From the NCBI RefSeq assembly GCF_001421765.1, contig NZ_LMLA01000009.1:272706-336705 (forward strand): a DNA stretch of 64,000 bases, read 5' to 3'. A program made the position numbers and the translations under genes. This DNA comes from Sphingomonas sp. Leaf32. GTDB taxonomy: Bacteria; Pseudomonadota; Alphaproteobacteria; Sphingomonadales; Sphingomonadaceae. A model generated the notes under the pieces. That model saw nothing but the letters and a program-made list of their open reading frames with translations, was not told the origin of the DNA and searched no databases. Positions 28,456 through 38,175 of the stretch are shown in pieces (within the stretch, counting starts at the first letter, position 1; each line of letters starts with the position of its first letter).

Positions 28456-28601
28456 CAGCCGCGCGTCCCCGGCGCGGCCTTCGCATTACGGATCGCCTCC
28501 TTCACCTCGCGAACCGTCGACTTCACGACCGGCACCGCCGCGATCGCGATCGGTGCGAGCTTGATGCCGACGCGGATGATCTGCCCGATATTGATTTTCA
28601 T
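28455..28601 (-). CDS. 48-residue membrane peptide next to the holin-like gene
   Basis: The start MKINIGQIIRVGIKLAPIA at 28601 follows GGAGG (minus strand). It has one hydrophobic segment (about residues 10-26) and a basic C-terminus. It overlaps the holin-like gene by four bases upstream and touches the next gene downstream. It may be a lysis accessory such as an antiholin or pinholin, but that is inferred only from location and shape. Confidence 0.55.
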   Translation of the reverse strand: MKINIGQIIRVGIKLAPIAIAAVPVVKSTVREVKEAIRNAKAAPGTRG

Positions 28602-28852
28602 CGTACTTCCTCCGTTGCGATAGGATCGGACCTTGTCCCGGCCGGCTCGACGCCGCCTTTCGGTCGGAAGGTGCCGATCACACCGATCAGCCCCGTCACA
28701 GCAGCCGAGATGAACCCCAACGCCGCGACGATCTGCGCCAGCTTCGTCTCCGCATCGACGGTGACACACACGATCGCGGCGGTCAGCGTCAGCACGACGA
28801 TGGCGGCCAGCGTCGCGAGGTAGGCGGTGACCGGCTGCGACGCCCAGTTCAT
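28598..28852 (-). CDS. Holin-like two-helix membrane protein
   Basis: An 84-residue protein with two transmembrane helices (LATLAAIVVLTLTAAIVCV and IVAALGFISAAVTGLIGVIG) and a polar, charged tail, directly after the endolysin gene with a four-base overlap. Size, topology and position fit a class II holin that would open the inner membrane for the endolysin. No precise family is recognised. Confidence 0.65.
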   Translation of the reverse strand: MNWASQPVTAYLATLAAIVVLTLTAAIVCVTVDAETKLAQIVAALGFISAAVTGLIGVIGTFRPKGGVEPAGTRSDPIATEEVR

Positions 28853-29466
28853 GCCTCGCTCGCCCCGATCGTGCCCGGCTTCATCACCGGCAGCGCCCCA
28901 GCGGTCATCGACATGCCGGCGGGCCAGCGGATCGCGTCGACATCCGCCTTCAGGATGTCGATGATCGACACCCGGTCGCCCTGGTTGCCGCCCAGCGCTT
29001 TGTAATAGCGCTTGTCCGCCGTCTCACCGACGATCAGGAAGACATGGTTGCCGCCGGCCCGCGCCTTCACGCCGACCGCACCGACCGCCGCCTTGCACGC
29101 CACGCCCCAGTCGCGCCACGACGCCGCCCGCGCCGCGATCTTCGGCGGATCGATCCCGGCCGCGACGAAGCAGGCGGCTTGGAAGCCACCGCACCACGGC
29201 ATTTCGTCGTCGGCCCACCGTAACCCGTTCCAGCGCTGGGCGGTGTTGAGCAGTGCCAACAACTTGTTGTTGTGGGTCGGTCCCGGAATTTCCTTCAGGC
29301 CGAGATACGACCGCGCGATCGTCGTCCATGCCGGCTCCGTCAGCACCAGCGCGTCGGGCGGAATGCCGAGCTGCGCGAGCAGCTGATCGACCAGCACGAC
29401 TTCCGCCTGGGCGAACCCCTTGCCGCGCACGCCCTTGATGACGTCGAACACCTCACGACGGCTCAT
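28849..29466 (-). CDS. Endolysin-type peptidase (TIGR02594 family, NlpC/P60-like)
   Basis: A 205-residue protein. Residues 1-45 are an N-terminal helical segment. The core shows the TIGR02594 pattern: EIPGPTHNNKLLALL, DDEMPWCGGFQAACF with the likely catalytic Cys, a His in GGNHVFLIVGE, and GGNQGDRVSI. Such proteins cleave peptidoglycan peptides. It sits within overlapping small membrane genes, giving a compact lysis cassette. There is no signal peptide, so release should depend on the holin. Confidence 0.85.
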   Translation of the reverse strand: MSRREVFDVIKGVRGKGFAQAEVVLVDQLLAQLGIPPDALVLTEPAWTTIARSYLGLKEIPGPTHNNKLLALLNTAQRWNGLRWADDEMPWCGGFQAACFVAAGIDPPKIAARAASWRDWGVACKAAVGAVGVKARAGGNHVFLIVGETADKRYYKALGGNQGDRVSIIDILKADVDAIRWPAGMSMTAGALPVMKPGTIGASEA

Positions 29467-29801
29467 TCACCTGCCCCCTTGCCATGGCCGCTCCGCTCGA
29501 CGGCGGACAGCCGCTCCTCGATCTTGTCCAGTCGCCCACCGATCGCCGGCCCATTGATCTGCTGGCGCTCATCGATCCGCGTCACCGTCTGCTGCAGCTG
29601 CGACAGCGTCGACACGACCCAAAGGCACAGCGCTACAATCCCCGCCGTCGCCACCGCGACTGCAAGCGCACCCGCCCATTTGAGTGGGGCAGGTATCTCT
29701 GCCTTCATCGGTCCCTGCTGCTGGTGGAATTTGACGATCGCCGCCTCAGCTACCTGCTCGGCGACCATGCGGACCTGCGCCGTGTTGCCCGCATCGGTCA
29801 C
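29463..29801 (-). CDS. Single-span membrane protein with coiled coil, lysis-cassette member
   Basis: A 112-residue protein with one transmembrane helix (about residues 42-67) and a C-terminal predicted coiled coil (LSQLQQTVTRIDERQQ, LDKIEERLSAVERS). It overlaps the endolysin gene by four bases and the small gene upstream by four. The layout resembles phage inner-membrane lysis proteins such as i-spanins or holin partners, but no outer-membrane spanin is evident. No family is recognised. Confidence 0.6.
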   Translation of the reverse strand: MTDAGNTAQVRMVAEQVAEAAIVKFHQQQGPMKAEIPAPLKWAGALAVAVATAGIVALCLWVVSTLSQLQQTVTRIDERQQINGPAIGGRLDKIEERLSAVERSGHGKGAGE

Positions 29802-29977
29802 TGCGTGGTGCCGTTCGGTGCATTCTCCGGTGCATCGCCCGGCTTCGTCAGGTCGACAGGTCGCGACGTCACCGGGATCGGGTCACGGTACTGGAAATGC
29901 TTCGCCCGAATGGCCGCCATCGCATCGGCCGCCTCGTCGACGGTCATCGCATCGATCATCTGCTGGATGTTCGACAT
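29798..29977 (-). CDS. Small phage protein of 59 residues
   Basis: It starts MSNIQQMIDAMTVDEAADA at 29977. The N-terminal half is helical and acidic, and the C-terminus is Pro/Asp-rich. It lies between the tail-fibre gene and the lysis cassette, overlapping the latter by four bases, which supports translation. The function is unknown. Confidence 0.6.
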   Translation of the reverse strand: MSNIQQMIDAMTVDEAADAMAAIRAKHFQYRDPIPVTSRPVDLTKPGDAPENAPNGTTQ

Positions 29978-29987
29978 ATCGTTCTCG

Positions 29988-32087
29988 CTATTTTGCGTAG
30001 GGGAAAAAAGACGGGATCGCCGATAAATCCCAAGGCCCAGGGCCAACATCGGCGGTGATCCTACCGTCCATGCGGACCGATCCACGGCCCATGCCGCCAC
30101 CCCCGAATGCGATATTGTATTGCGGGCGGGCACCGGCCGGCAGCGTCGCGATCGTCAGGCCGGCCGTGCCGTCGACACGACCCCACAACTTCAAGCCATT
30201 CTCAGGGCGCAAGGTGTAGGAAGGACGGACATACTCTTCGCCGACAATGTTGGTAAAATCGCCCTGCAAGGTGAGCGGCGTGTAATACGACTGAACGTCG
30301 AACACGTCCTTTTCGGCCGTCCCGAAATAGATGTCCTGGTGCCGGACACCGCCGACGCCCGCACCGATGGCGAGACTATAGACGATCCTGTCGCCGCTCC
30401 GACGCCGGTTGTTCTGCACCTTGGCGTTGGTGACCTGCTTGCCGGGCGCTGCGTTACTCTGGATCAGGATGTCGTAATCGGTATTGTCGTCAAAGATGTT
30501 GTCCGTGATCGACAACCCGTCGATAAAACCCACGCCGTCATACGACCCCGCGCGAACGCCGGCGACGCCGGTTTCATAGTCACCCTTGCCGGTCCCGGTG
30601 AACGAATTGAACTTGATGGTCAGGTTGATCGTGCCCTGCCCGGCCTCGGACGCCAGATCGGCCTCCTCCGTCCACGACACACCACCGCGCCCGCAGTCAT
30701 CCATCTTACAGTTGCTGATCGTGACGTCGCGCGAGGTCCGGCCCGCGCTGCTGCCCAGCACGCCGAATTCCTTCATGCCACGCATGTCGCAATCGTCGAC
30801 CAGCAGCGGCCCGACGCCGCGCGTGATCGCCATTGCGCACCCATGCGAAAGCGGTTGGTCTGGCCGCCCCGTGCGCTTCCCGAACGTATTGCGCAGGCAC
30901 CGTCCATCTGACAGGTCGCCGTAGAACTGGCCGCCATATTGCGCGAACCCGTCGCTAAACACGTCGGTGACGGTGGCGTCCGATCGCAGCAGGCGGGGGT
31001 TCCCACCTGGCGCATTGAGAATGGTCCAACCTGTCTGGAACGTGTCGTCTTTGATCGCGATGTCGGGCGTCGGGCCCTTGATGATCGACAGCTGGGTGAT
31101 GACTTCCCCGCCACCGCAATGGACCATCGACACGCCATTGGCTTCGCTCGCGCCCTGGACGTAGATGCCGCACCCGTATTTCGATGCGCCGATGACCTTC
31201 GCGCCTGGGCAGCGCAAGAACAGGAACGCGCTGATGAACGGGTTCTGCGTCCCATTGTATCGCGGCGGCTGCGCGACGATCCACGCCCCTTCCTCCAGGA
31301 ACATCACGGGTCGGATCAGGTCCACCAGCGCGACATTGGTGATCCGATACCACCCGGGCGGGACGGAAAACGGGACGCCTGCCAGATACGCCGCGATGAA
31401 CGCGGCCGTGCTGTCCGACCCCGACAAAATAGTGTCGGTGTCGATCGCGTAAACGCAATCGGGCTTGGCCCCACCGGCGAACCGCCCATCGGTGACGGTC
31501 GGCATCTCCAGCAGCTTCGCTCCGATATCCCGCCCATAGAAGCCGATCAGTGCACCGTTCCCGGTGGCCAGGTCCGTCCGCAAGCCGGGATCGTTCGCAT
31601 CGCCGATCGCGATCGGAACGGGCCGCTTCGAAGCGTCCAGCCCAATCGCCTTGCCGCGATACTGATCCAATGGCCCCAACGGCGCGATCGTCTCCCCTGG
31701 CGCAGCCATCAGCGCGCGGTCGTCAATCTCGCGGACGTCGCGCGCCAGGTCCTGCGACACCATAGCGCGCTGGTCGAGCGCCTCTTCGTGGCTCGCCGCA
31801 GGAAACCGGTCGCCGGTCGCATAGGCCATCGACTGTTCGAGCGAGGTTGACCGCCGGATCCGCAACACGCCGCCGCTGGTCGCGGCCGTCCGCGTCAGCG
31901 TGCCACCCGCATCGGTGTCGCCGCCGGTCGAACTATAGTCGATGCCCACCGCCAGCGGGATCGATACGCCGCCGACGATACGATCGACCGTCAGGCCGTC
32001 CGCGCGAAAACGATAGGGAACGGGGAACGCAACTGTCGTGCCGTCTTCGACATAGGATACGACGGAGGGCAGTGCGGCTACGGTCAT
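29988..32087 (-). CDS. Tail fibre protein with T7-type N-terminal virion-attachment domain
   Basis: A 699-residue protein. The N-terminus (VSYVEDGTTVAFPVPYRFRA, LRIRRSTSLEQ, and SHEEALDQRAMVSQDLA) matches the T7 tail-fibre anchoring region that joins the tail tube. After a linker with DSTAAFIAAYL comes a long beta-helix-like region with repeated short strands (DVTISNCKMDDCGRGG, LSITDNIFDDNTDYD), as in pectate-lyase-fold spikes. It probably binds or degrades a surface glycan for host recognition. The start at 32087 gives MTVAALPSVVSYV. Confidence 0.85.
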   Translation of the reverse strand: MTVAALPSVVSYVEDGTTVAFPVPYRFRADGLTVDRIVGGVSIPLAVGIDYSSTGGDTDAGGTLTRTAATSGGVLRIRRSTSLEQSMAYATGDRFPAASHEEALDQRAMVSQDLARDVREIDDRALMAAPGETIAPLGPLDQYRGKAIGLDASKRPVPIAIGDANDPGLRTDLATGNGALIGFYGRDIGAKLLEMPTVTDGRFAGGAKPDCVYAIDTDTILSGSDSTAAFIAAYLAGVPFSVPPGWYRITNVALVDLIRPVMFLEEGAWIVAQPPRYNGTQNPFISAFLFLRCPGAKVIGASKYGCGIYVQGASEANGVSMVHCGGGEVITQLSIIKGPTPDIAIKDDTFQTGWTILNAPGGNPRLLRSDATVTDVFSDGFAQYGGQFYGDLSDGRCLRNTFGKRTGRPDQPLSHGCAMAITRGVGPLLVDDCDMRGMKEFGVLGSSAGRTSRDVTISNCKMDDCGRGGVSWTEEADLASEAGQGTINLTIKFNSFTGTGKGDYETGVAGVRAGSYDGVGFIDGLSITDNIFDDNTDYDILIQSNAAPGKQVTNAKVQNNRRRSGDRIVYSLAIGAGVGGVRHQDIYFGTAEKDVFDVQSYYTPLTLQGDFTNIVGEEYVRPSYTLRPENGLKLWGRVDGTAGLTIATLPAGARPQYNIAFGGGGMGRGSVRMDGRITADVGPGPWDLSAIPSFFPYAK

Positions 32088-32238
32088 GCATGGCCCCCAA
32101 AGGCGCAAAATCGGGGGCGTGGTCCGGTGCCGTAATCACCGGTGATGTGGGTCTATAGCAGTGCCGCGACTCGACGCCAAGCACGCATCCGTTTAGTGGT
32201 TGAGGCAATTTGATGCTTTGATTGGGGAGGGGCCGCCG

Positions 32239-32904
32239 TTGACGATCGATGTAGCACCTGGATTTCAGATCCGGTCGCGCCCGTCACTCGATCATACGTT
32301 GCTAGCCGAGGACGAGCAGAGCACTGCCCGTTCGATCGTAGATTACTTCCTGCTTGCCCAAAGCAGCGCGCGTGCGCTTGCCGCAGCGTTCGTATTAATT
32401 GAATTCGTGCGGCGTAACGATTCGTTTCAACCGATATCGCACGACTGGACATTCACCGCCGCGAGAGACGGTGCGTTACAGATTTACAACGTCGGGCAGT
32501 CTATCCGCTACGTTAGGAAGATTGCTGGCACCCTTTCTTCTGCCCGGCACCTTATCGACTTCGATCTGTTGAAGAAGGCGGAGGGGATGTTTCGCGAGAG
32601 TTTCCCGAACGCTGAAAAAATGCGCCACTCGGTTGCGCACCAGGAATTTTACGCCAACCCGGATAAGGATACAACGAGCCGTGGTGGATATTCTAGCATC
32701 CAGCTCAATTTTGGAGTAGAATTCAACTTGGTAAACGGCATAGAGGGAGACGACTATGTCGCTTCTTGGCAGGGGGAAGTCATTCGCTATTCGTTAGCCG
32801 CGCAAACCTTGGCAACTATCAAAGACTGTGTTGAAACAATGTTCGCTGCGTTTGCGAATTTGGACCCGTACTCAACCCCAACAATTGCTGCACAGAGATC
32901 GTAA
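32239..32904 (+). CDS. Plus-strand accessory gene with HEPN-like Rx4H motif
   Basis: A 221-residue, mainly helical soluble protein. Near residue 138 it carries MRHSVAHQEFY, in which Arg-His-Ser-Val-Ala-His fits the Rx4-6H active-site motif of HEPN ribonucleases; the upstream helices (RSIVDYFLLAQSSARALAAAF) fit a HEPN bundle. The TTG at 32239, six bases after GGGGAGGGG, is the best start; another TTG lies at 32200. It is transcribed against the late operon, squeezed between tail-fibre and ejection genes, and lower in GC. A toxin, abortive-infection or superinfection role is inferred, not shown. Confidence 0.7.
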   Translation: MTIDVAPGFQIRSRPSLDHTLLAEDEQSTARSIVDYFLLAQSSARALAAAFVLIEFVRRNDSFQPISHDWTFTAARDGALQIYNVGQSIRYVRKIAGTLSSARHLIDFDLLKKAEGMFRESFPNAEKMRHSVAHQEFYANPDKDTTSRGGYSSIQLNFGVEFNLVNGIEGDDYVASWQGEVIRYSLAAQTLATIKDCVETMFAAFANLDPYSTPTIAAQRS

Positions 32905-32915
32905 GAACTGACGAC

Positions 32916-35504
32916 CTATCGGTTTCTGCCCGTGTTACCCCAATCCGGCGCCCGGCTCGGCGTCATCGCTCCCCGCTCCCACCACGCCTCGCGGCCTTCC
33001 TCGGCATGGGCGCGCGCGATCGCTTTCCAGCTGTCCTCGTATCCGGGGTCGAACAGCATCTGCATCTGGTCGAACAGCAACCGCTCGCTGGCGATCCGGC
33101 TGTACCAGAGGTTCGTGCCGGGGACGAGGTTGTAACGTTTGGCCATGTTGACGCTCTCGCGTCCCAGCTTCAGCTCCTCGTTCCACGATTTCGGCGTGCC
33201 GTCGCGCTTCAGATCGGGACCATCGGTCAGACGTGTGATCACCTGGGCGGCATTGCCGACACCGAACCGGCCGACGTCAGTGATCAGCCCGGCCGTCGGC
33301 CCCGCCAGCGTCTCACCGAACGTCCCGCCCCGCTCACTGGTCGACGCCTTCAGGAAATCGCCGAACACACCGAACCCAACGCCCTGCAGCCACGACCGGC
33401 CCAGCGTCGTCGCGTTGATCGGACTGGGATCCTCCCCGTTCCGCAGGTCGCGCATCCATAGCGACAGCAACCCCAGCGACGTGCCGATCGTCGTCACACC
33501 CGCCAGATAGGCAAGCCGGTTCGCATTGCCCTTGATCGCCAGCATCCGCCCGCCCTGCATCAGGATTAGCGTCGCACCGAAAGACTTATACTGGCCGAGA
33601 CTTTTGAGGAGTTCACCACCAAACTCACCTGGGCGCAAACCAAACTGCAGCATCGCCCGCCCAGTCGCGGTCACCGACGGCACCGCCGCATCGGTCTCGG
33701 TCAGCACCATGCCCAGCACCCGATCGCGCAGATGCGGATCGGCGATGTCGATCGGCTCGAGGAACCCGTCGTCGCGCAGCGGCGTGCTGCGGATCTTCTC
33801 CCACGCCGCGCCGTCGACGCCATATTCCCGCAGCATCCGCTGGAACGCGCGCGGCACCTGTTCCAGCGGCCGTTCGGCGACGCTGCCCATGGTACTCGCC
33901 ATGCCGCGCCCGAACGCCCATTTCCCCGCCTGCGTCCATGGCGCCAGCATCGACAGCTTCATCGTCCGCTCGGCCAGCCACGCCGCCTTGCTGCCGATCG
34001 CCACTTCGTCGGCATAGCGGTTCTGCGCCGCCAGCAGGCGCGACGCCTCCTCGGCGATCAGCCCGGTCCGCACCGCCTCGCGGCGCTCCGCCTTGGTAAA
34101 CATCCGCGCCAGGTCCAGCGCGGTCCCGGTGACCGGCAACCCGCGGTGGATCCGCGCCATCACCGTCCAGCCCACATCGGTCACCGCCGACAGCATCGCA
34201 CTGCCCAGCTGCGCCGCGACCAGCGTCGACCGCACCGATCCCATCAGCTCCGCGACGCGAGGATTGACCGGCGCCGACAACGCGCCACTGGTCGACTCGT
34301 ACATCTCCTCGATGCCGATGAAGAACCCCTTGGGCGCCTGCCCCGTCACCTTGCTGTCGGGCGTCACCTGCCGCTGCTGCTCGACCAGATCCGATAGCCA
34401 TTTGACGGTCGCCGAGGGATTGGGCCCCAGGATCTCCAGATGCGCGATGTCGCGGCTCATCCGCTCCAGATGCCCCATCATCGCGTCATAGACCGTGCCA
34501 CTGCCGAACCGGTCCTGATATTCCAGCCAGCTGTCGGCATCGCGAAAGATCAGGAACCGGTGGTCGCCATGCCGGTTCGCCAGCTTGGCACCACCCATCA
34601 CCCCCAGCGACCGGCCTTCCCACCCTTCGGTCCGGATCGTGCGAAACACCCCGTCCAGCGCGGCGTCCAGCGCCGCGTCGTCGAACGGCATCCCCGTCTC
34701 GGCATCGATCATCCGCTCGCGGTCGAGGCGCGGCTTCACATACTCGCGCCACGCCTGCGACGCGACCTCGATCATCGCAATGCCGACCCGCGTCTCCTCG
34801 GCCGCGTCGCCGGCGGCACGCGCCGCCTTCAGCCGCGCCTCCAGCGACTGATACAGCGGCAGCTCGTCCGCAGCGCCACGGACCGCGCGCGACTCGTGAT
34901 GCTGGGGAAACCCCCACTTCTCCAGCTTGGCGATATCGCCGCCGGCGGCATTGAACCGCATCCGCAGGAACTCGGCCGTCTCGGTCCATGCATCGGCCAA
35001 TGCCTTGGCCATCGGATTGCCCGATGCCTCGCCGAACGCCTCGCGCGCCAGCTGCACCAGCTCGGCCTTGTTGCGGATCATGCCGGTCAGGAACCCGCGA
35101 TGATACCGGTCCAGTACGCCGTCCATCATGGCGTGCGCCTGGCCCAGCAGCGACTTCCGCAGTTCCTCCACATTCTGGTACGGCGCGCGGCCCTGCCAGT
35201 CGCGGTCGAACAGCGCCAGCGCCGCCGATCGCGCCTTGCCCGGCCCGCCCGTGAACCGCTTCATATTCTCGGCCGCGCGCGACTGGGCAGCGACCTGCAG
35301 CAGCGACTGGCGTTTTTTCAGCGCCGCTTCACGCGCCAGCACGACCAGCGTCTGTTCGCTCGCCTCGGCCGCCGCCGCGTCGGGCGCCATCGACTGGCGG
35401 TACCGCGTCTCCAAACGGTCGAACAGCTCCTTCATCCGCGCCCCGCGCGCGGCATCGATCTCGCCCCGCTCGATCATGTCGGGGATACACCGGCCTAGCG
35501 ACAT
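32916..35504 (-). CDS. Large internal virion (ejection) protein
   Basis: An 862-residue, largely helical protein with a hydrophobic Gly-rich C-terminal third (LAYLAGVTTIGTSLGLLSLW). Its place after the transglycosylase ejection protein and before the tail fibre matches the third ejection protein of T7-like tails, which helps build the DNA channel across the envelope. The start MSLGRCIPDMIERGEIDAA at 35504 is preferred over a longer frame overlapping the neighbour. No catalytic motif is seen. Confidence 0.75.
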   Translation of the reverse strand: MSLGRCIPDMIERGEIDAARGARMKELFDRLETRYRQSMAPDAAAAEASEQTLVVLAREAALKKRQSLLQVAAQSRAAENMKRFTGGPGKARSAALALFDRDWQGRAPYQNVEELRKSLLGQAHAMMDGVLDRYHRGFLTGMIRNKAELVQLAREAFGEASGNPMAKALADAWTETAEFLRMRFNAAGGDIAKLEKWGFPQHHESRAVRGAADELPLYQSLEARLKAARAAGDAAEETRVGIAMIEVASQAWREYVKPRLDRERMIDAETGMPFDDAALDAALDGVFRTIRTEGWEGRSLGVMGGAKLANRHGDHRFLIFRDADSWLEYQDRFGSGTVYDAMMGHLERMSRDIAHLEILGPNPSATVKWLSDLVEQQRQVTPDSKVTGQAPKGFFIGIEEMYESTSGALSAPVNPRVAELMGSVRSTLVAAQLGSAMLSAVTDVGWTVMARIHRGLPVTGTALDLARMFTKAERREAVRTGLIAEEASRLLAAQNRYADEVAIGSKAAWLAERTMKLSMLAPWTQAGKWAFGRGMASTMGSVAERPLEQVPRAFQRMLREYGVDGAAWEKIRSTPLRDDGFLEPIDIADPHLRDRVLGMVLTETDAAVPSVTATGRAMLQFGLRPGEFGGELLKSLGQYKSFGATLILMQGGRMLAIKGNANRLAYLAGVTTIGTSLGLLSLWMRDLRNGEDPSPINATTLGRSWLQGVGFGVFGDFLKASTSERGGTFGETLAGPTAGLITDVGRFGVGNAAQVITRLTDGPDLKRDGTPKSWNEELKLGRESVNMAKRYNLVPGTNLWYSRIASERLLFDQMQMLFDPGYEDSWKAIARAHAEEGREAWWERGAMTPSRAPDWGNTGRNR

Positions 35505-35514
35505 GGCTTGCTCC

Positions 35515-38175
35515 TCAAAGGGCCGCCGGCGGGACCATGCACCCCCGCGCGGCGGTGATGCTGGCTTCGTCCTGGTCGATGCTGTCCAACAGGCTGCGCA
35601 GGTCGACCGGCTCGCCATCGTCCAGGCGGAACGTCAGCTGCTCCAGCTGGTCGATCTCCATCGACAGGTCGTGCTGCAGGCTGTCAGTCTGCCGGACCGT
35701 CGCGGCCCCGATCGGATCGTCGAACCCGGCTACGGCTGCTGCCGCTTGGCCTTCGCTGCCGCGACCTTCTCCTCCAGTGCGATCGCCGCCGACGCGGCCG
35801 TCCGCGTCTCCTCCGAGAACCTCGGGTCGCTCGCTACCTTGCGCAACAGCGCGCGGTCCCGGTCCGTCGTCGAACCCGGGGATCCAGTCGTCGGGGAAGA
35901 CATCGTCCCAGCCATTGTCATCAACCTCCGCTCGTGCGCGCTCCAGCGCGTCCAGTCGCCGCGCGACCGTGATCTCGTCCAGCGCCGCCCACGGGTCGCG
36001 ACCGCCCGCGACCGCGCTGACGACGTCGCCCAGCATGTCCGCGTCGGCGCCGTCAAAATCGAAATACTCGTCCGCGTCGATCGCCGTCCGCACATCGTGG
36101 ACGAACCGCTCATCTTCCGCGATCCGGTCGGCACGATAATCCATTTCCTCCTGATCGCCCAGCGCGTAGCGCCGCCGCCCGCCATTGGCGCGCGCGAACG
36201 CCGCTTCGTCGATCAGGTCCAGGACCTGCGCCTCGCTCGGCCGCGTGACGAAATACCCGCCCTCCCACAGCAGCTCGCCGGCGCGGTCGATGTCCATGCC
36301 GGTCCTGCGGATCAGCGGCGGCACGGTCAGCCGCGACAGCCCGCGTCCCTTGGCCAGGTCGTGCCCGGCATCGTCGCGCACCCCGCCGCGATCGGCCAAA
36401 AACTCGATCACGTCGCTCGGCCGCGTCCGGCGCGGCAACGCCTTCGGCGCGGCATAGGGATCGACCACCCGCTCGAACGACGGCCGGTCGACGACGATCG
36501 GGTCCCAATTGGTGCCGACCGGTTCGGCGTCGCGCTCGATCGCGGTGTACCGCTCCAGCGGCGGCACAATCTCCGGCCCGTCGCCCTGCGCCGCGCGCGC
36601 CAGCTCATCGTCCGCCGCGCGCAGCGCCGCCTCGGCCGCGTCGACCTCCGCCTGTGCGCTCGCCCATTGTTCGTCGCTGGAATAGCGCTCGCGCGGCAGC
36701 ACCGGGACATCCGGATCGCCGCCCATTTTGGTGTGCGTCCATTCGATCACATCGCCGGCGGTCTTGCCGATCAGGAATTTGTTGGCGCGGATCGCATCGG
36801 CGGTCAGCAGCTGCTCGATCGGCGTGTCCGGGGCGGCCTGCAGGATCTTGCGCGCCCCGCCCTGTCCAGTGAAGTGGACCAAATACAGATTGCCGGGTGT
36901 CTCGCGCGCGCCGATCTTGGCGAGGAAGCGGGCGTTGTCCGCCAGCAGCGCGTCCATCAGCCGCTCCTGGACGGCGCCGTCGGTCGCCTGCGCCCAGCGC
37001 GCCTCGTTGGTCATGTCGCCGCCGATGACCTTCTTGTGATAGGCTAGCCAGGTGCTTTCGATGAACTGGTACCGGCCGGTCGCGGACGACAGCAGCTTGC
37101 CGGTTTTCGGATCGCGCGGCCGGGCATTATCGTCGCCCGCGCTTTCGGCGCGCCGCACCTTCGACTTGAACGTCTGACGCGCATCACCGCCCGCCGATAC
37201 CGGACGACCACCCGGCCGCGTCGCTACCGGCGCCGGCGCGCCACGCGCCTGCACCCTGTCGAGGATGGCGGCGATCTCCGCATCCAGGCGCGTGGCGTGC
37301 GCCGTCGCCCCGCCGCCCGGCCCGAACGGATTGGTCGCGTCGATTTCCGCGTCGCGGTCCAGCGCGTCGGCCGCCCCGCGTTCCAGCTCGGTCATATGGT
37401 CGGCGCCGATCCGCTCGCGCGCCTCCGCCGCCACCGCGCTGCGCGGCACCGTCAACCCTTCCGCCGCCTTGCCCAGGCCGCCCAGCACGCCGCCGGCGAT
37501 CCCCGCGATCGCCAGACTGCCGATCGCCTCGCCGGTCGACAGTGCCTTGCCCTGCGCGCCGCGCTCGACCGCGCGCGACGGCAACGCCACCGCCTCGATC
37601 CCGGCGTTCAGCTTCGCGCCCTGCAGCACCGCCTGCCCGATCGACCGCGTTGCGCCGACGCCCAGCGGCAACGTGGCGGTGTTCAGCGGATCCGACGCGC
37701 CATAGCCGAGCGACCCCAGCAGCCACGACGTCCATCCCGACTGGGCGGCAACCTCGGCATCCTTGGCGATCTTGCCGCGCAGCGGCGTCAGCGCGCGTTC
37801 GCGAAATTCGTCGACCGTCTTCGGCAGCCCGGCGAACGCCTTGGCATCGCGCTGCCGCACCGCCTCCACCGCCCGCCAGATGCCGATCTCGTCATAGGTC
37901 AGCGCGAACCCGGCACGCGGATCGCGCCGGCGCAGCGCCCGTGTGTCGACGCCGGCGTGCGCCAGGTCCTCGACCAAGCCGGCGAACGCGCTATCCATCG
38001 CCTCTCGCTCGCGCACCGGCGCTTCGTCGGCGGTTGCCGCCGATCGGAACGCCGCGGCAACCTCGTCGAGGAACCCCGCATCCGACGGCTTGGGCGGCGG
38101 TCCCGCCTTGCTGGTCGGCGCGAACGGGTTCGGTTCGTAGAAGTCGCCGGGGGCAAGGACGCGCTGCTGCATCAT
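35515..38175 (-). CDS. Internal virion protein with lytic transglycosylase domain
   Basis: An 886-residue ejection protein. In the middle is a transglycosylase-like segment: RRAESAGDDNARPRDP with the catalytic-type Glu, followed by LSSATGRYQFIESTWLAYH, as in soluble lytic transglycosylases and T7 gp16. It would open peptidoglycan locally so the genome can enter. Flanking regions are helical, and a Gly-rich stretch (GSLAIAGIAGGVLGGLG) may insert in membrane. The C-terminus is acidic. The stop of this gene lies 10 bases before the next ejection-protein gene. Confidence 0.82.
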   Translation of the reverse strand: MMQQRVLAPGDFYEPNPFAPTSKAGPPPKPSDAGFLDEVAAAFRSAATADEAPVREREAMDSAFAGLVEDLAHAGVDTRALRRRDPRAGFALTYDEIGIWRAVEAVRQRDAKAFAGLPKTVDEFRERALTPLRGKIAKDAEVAAQSGWTSWLLGSLGYGASDPLNTATLPLGVGATRSIGQAVLQGAKLNAGIEAVALPSRAVERGAQGKALSTGEAIGSLAIAGIAGGVLGGLGKAAEGLTVPRSAVAAEARERIGADHMTELERGAADALDRDAEIDATNPFGPGGGATAHATRLDAEIAAILDRVQARGAPAPVATRPGGRPVSAGGDARQTFKSKVRRAESAGDDNARPRDPKTGKLLSSATGRYQFIESTWLAYHKKVIGGDMTNEARWAQATDGAVQERLMDALLADNARFLAKIGARETPGNLYLVHFTGQGGARKILQAAPDTPIEQLLTADAIRANKFLIGKTAGDVIEWTHTKMGGDPDVPVLPRERYSSDEQWASAQAEVDAAEAALRAADDELARAAQGDGPEIVPPLERYTAIERDAEPVGTNWDPIVVDRPSFERVVDPYAAPKALPRRTRPSDVIEFLADRGGVRDDAGHDLAKGRGLSRLTVPPLIRRTGMDIDRAGELLWEGGYFVTRPSEAQVLDLIDEAAFARANGGRRRYALGDQEEMDYRADRIAEDERFVHDVRTAIDADEYFDFDGADADMLGDVVSAVAGGRDPWAALDEITVARRLDALERARAEVDDNGWDDVFPDDWIPGFDDGPGPRAVAQGSERPEVLGGDADGRVGGDRTGGEGRGSEGQAAAAVAGFDDPIGAATVRQTDSLQHDLSMEIDQLEQLTFRLDDGEPVDLRSLLDSIDQDEASITAARGCMVPPAAL

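Noticed and set aside
26473..32087. Diversity-generating retroelement as in Bordetella phage BPP-1
   Set aside because: Gene order is BPP-1-like, but no reverse transcriptase gene or template/variable repeat pair is seen near the fibre or spike genes.
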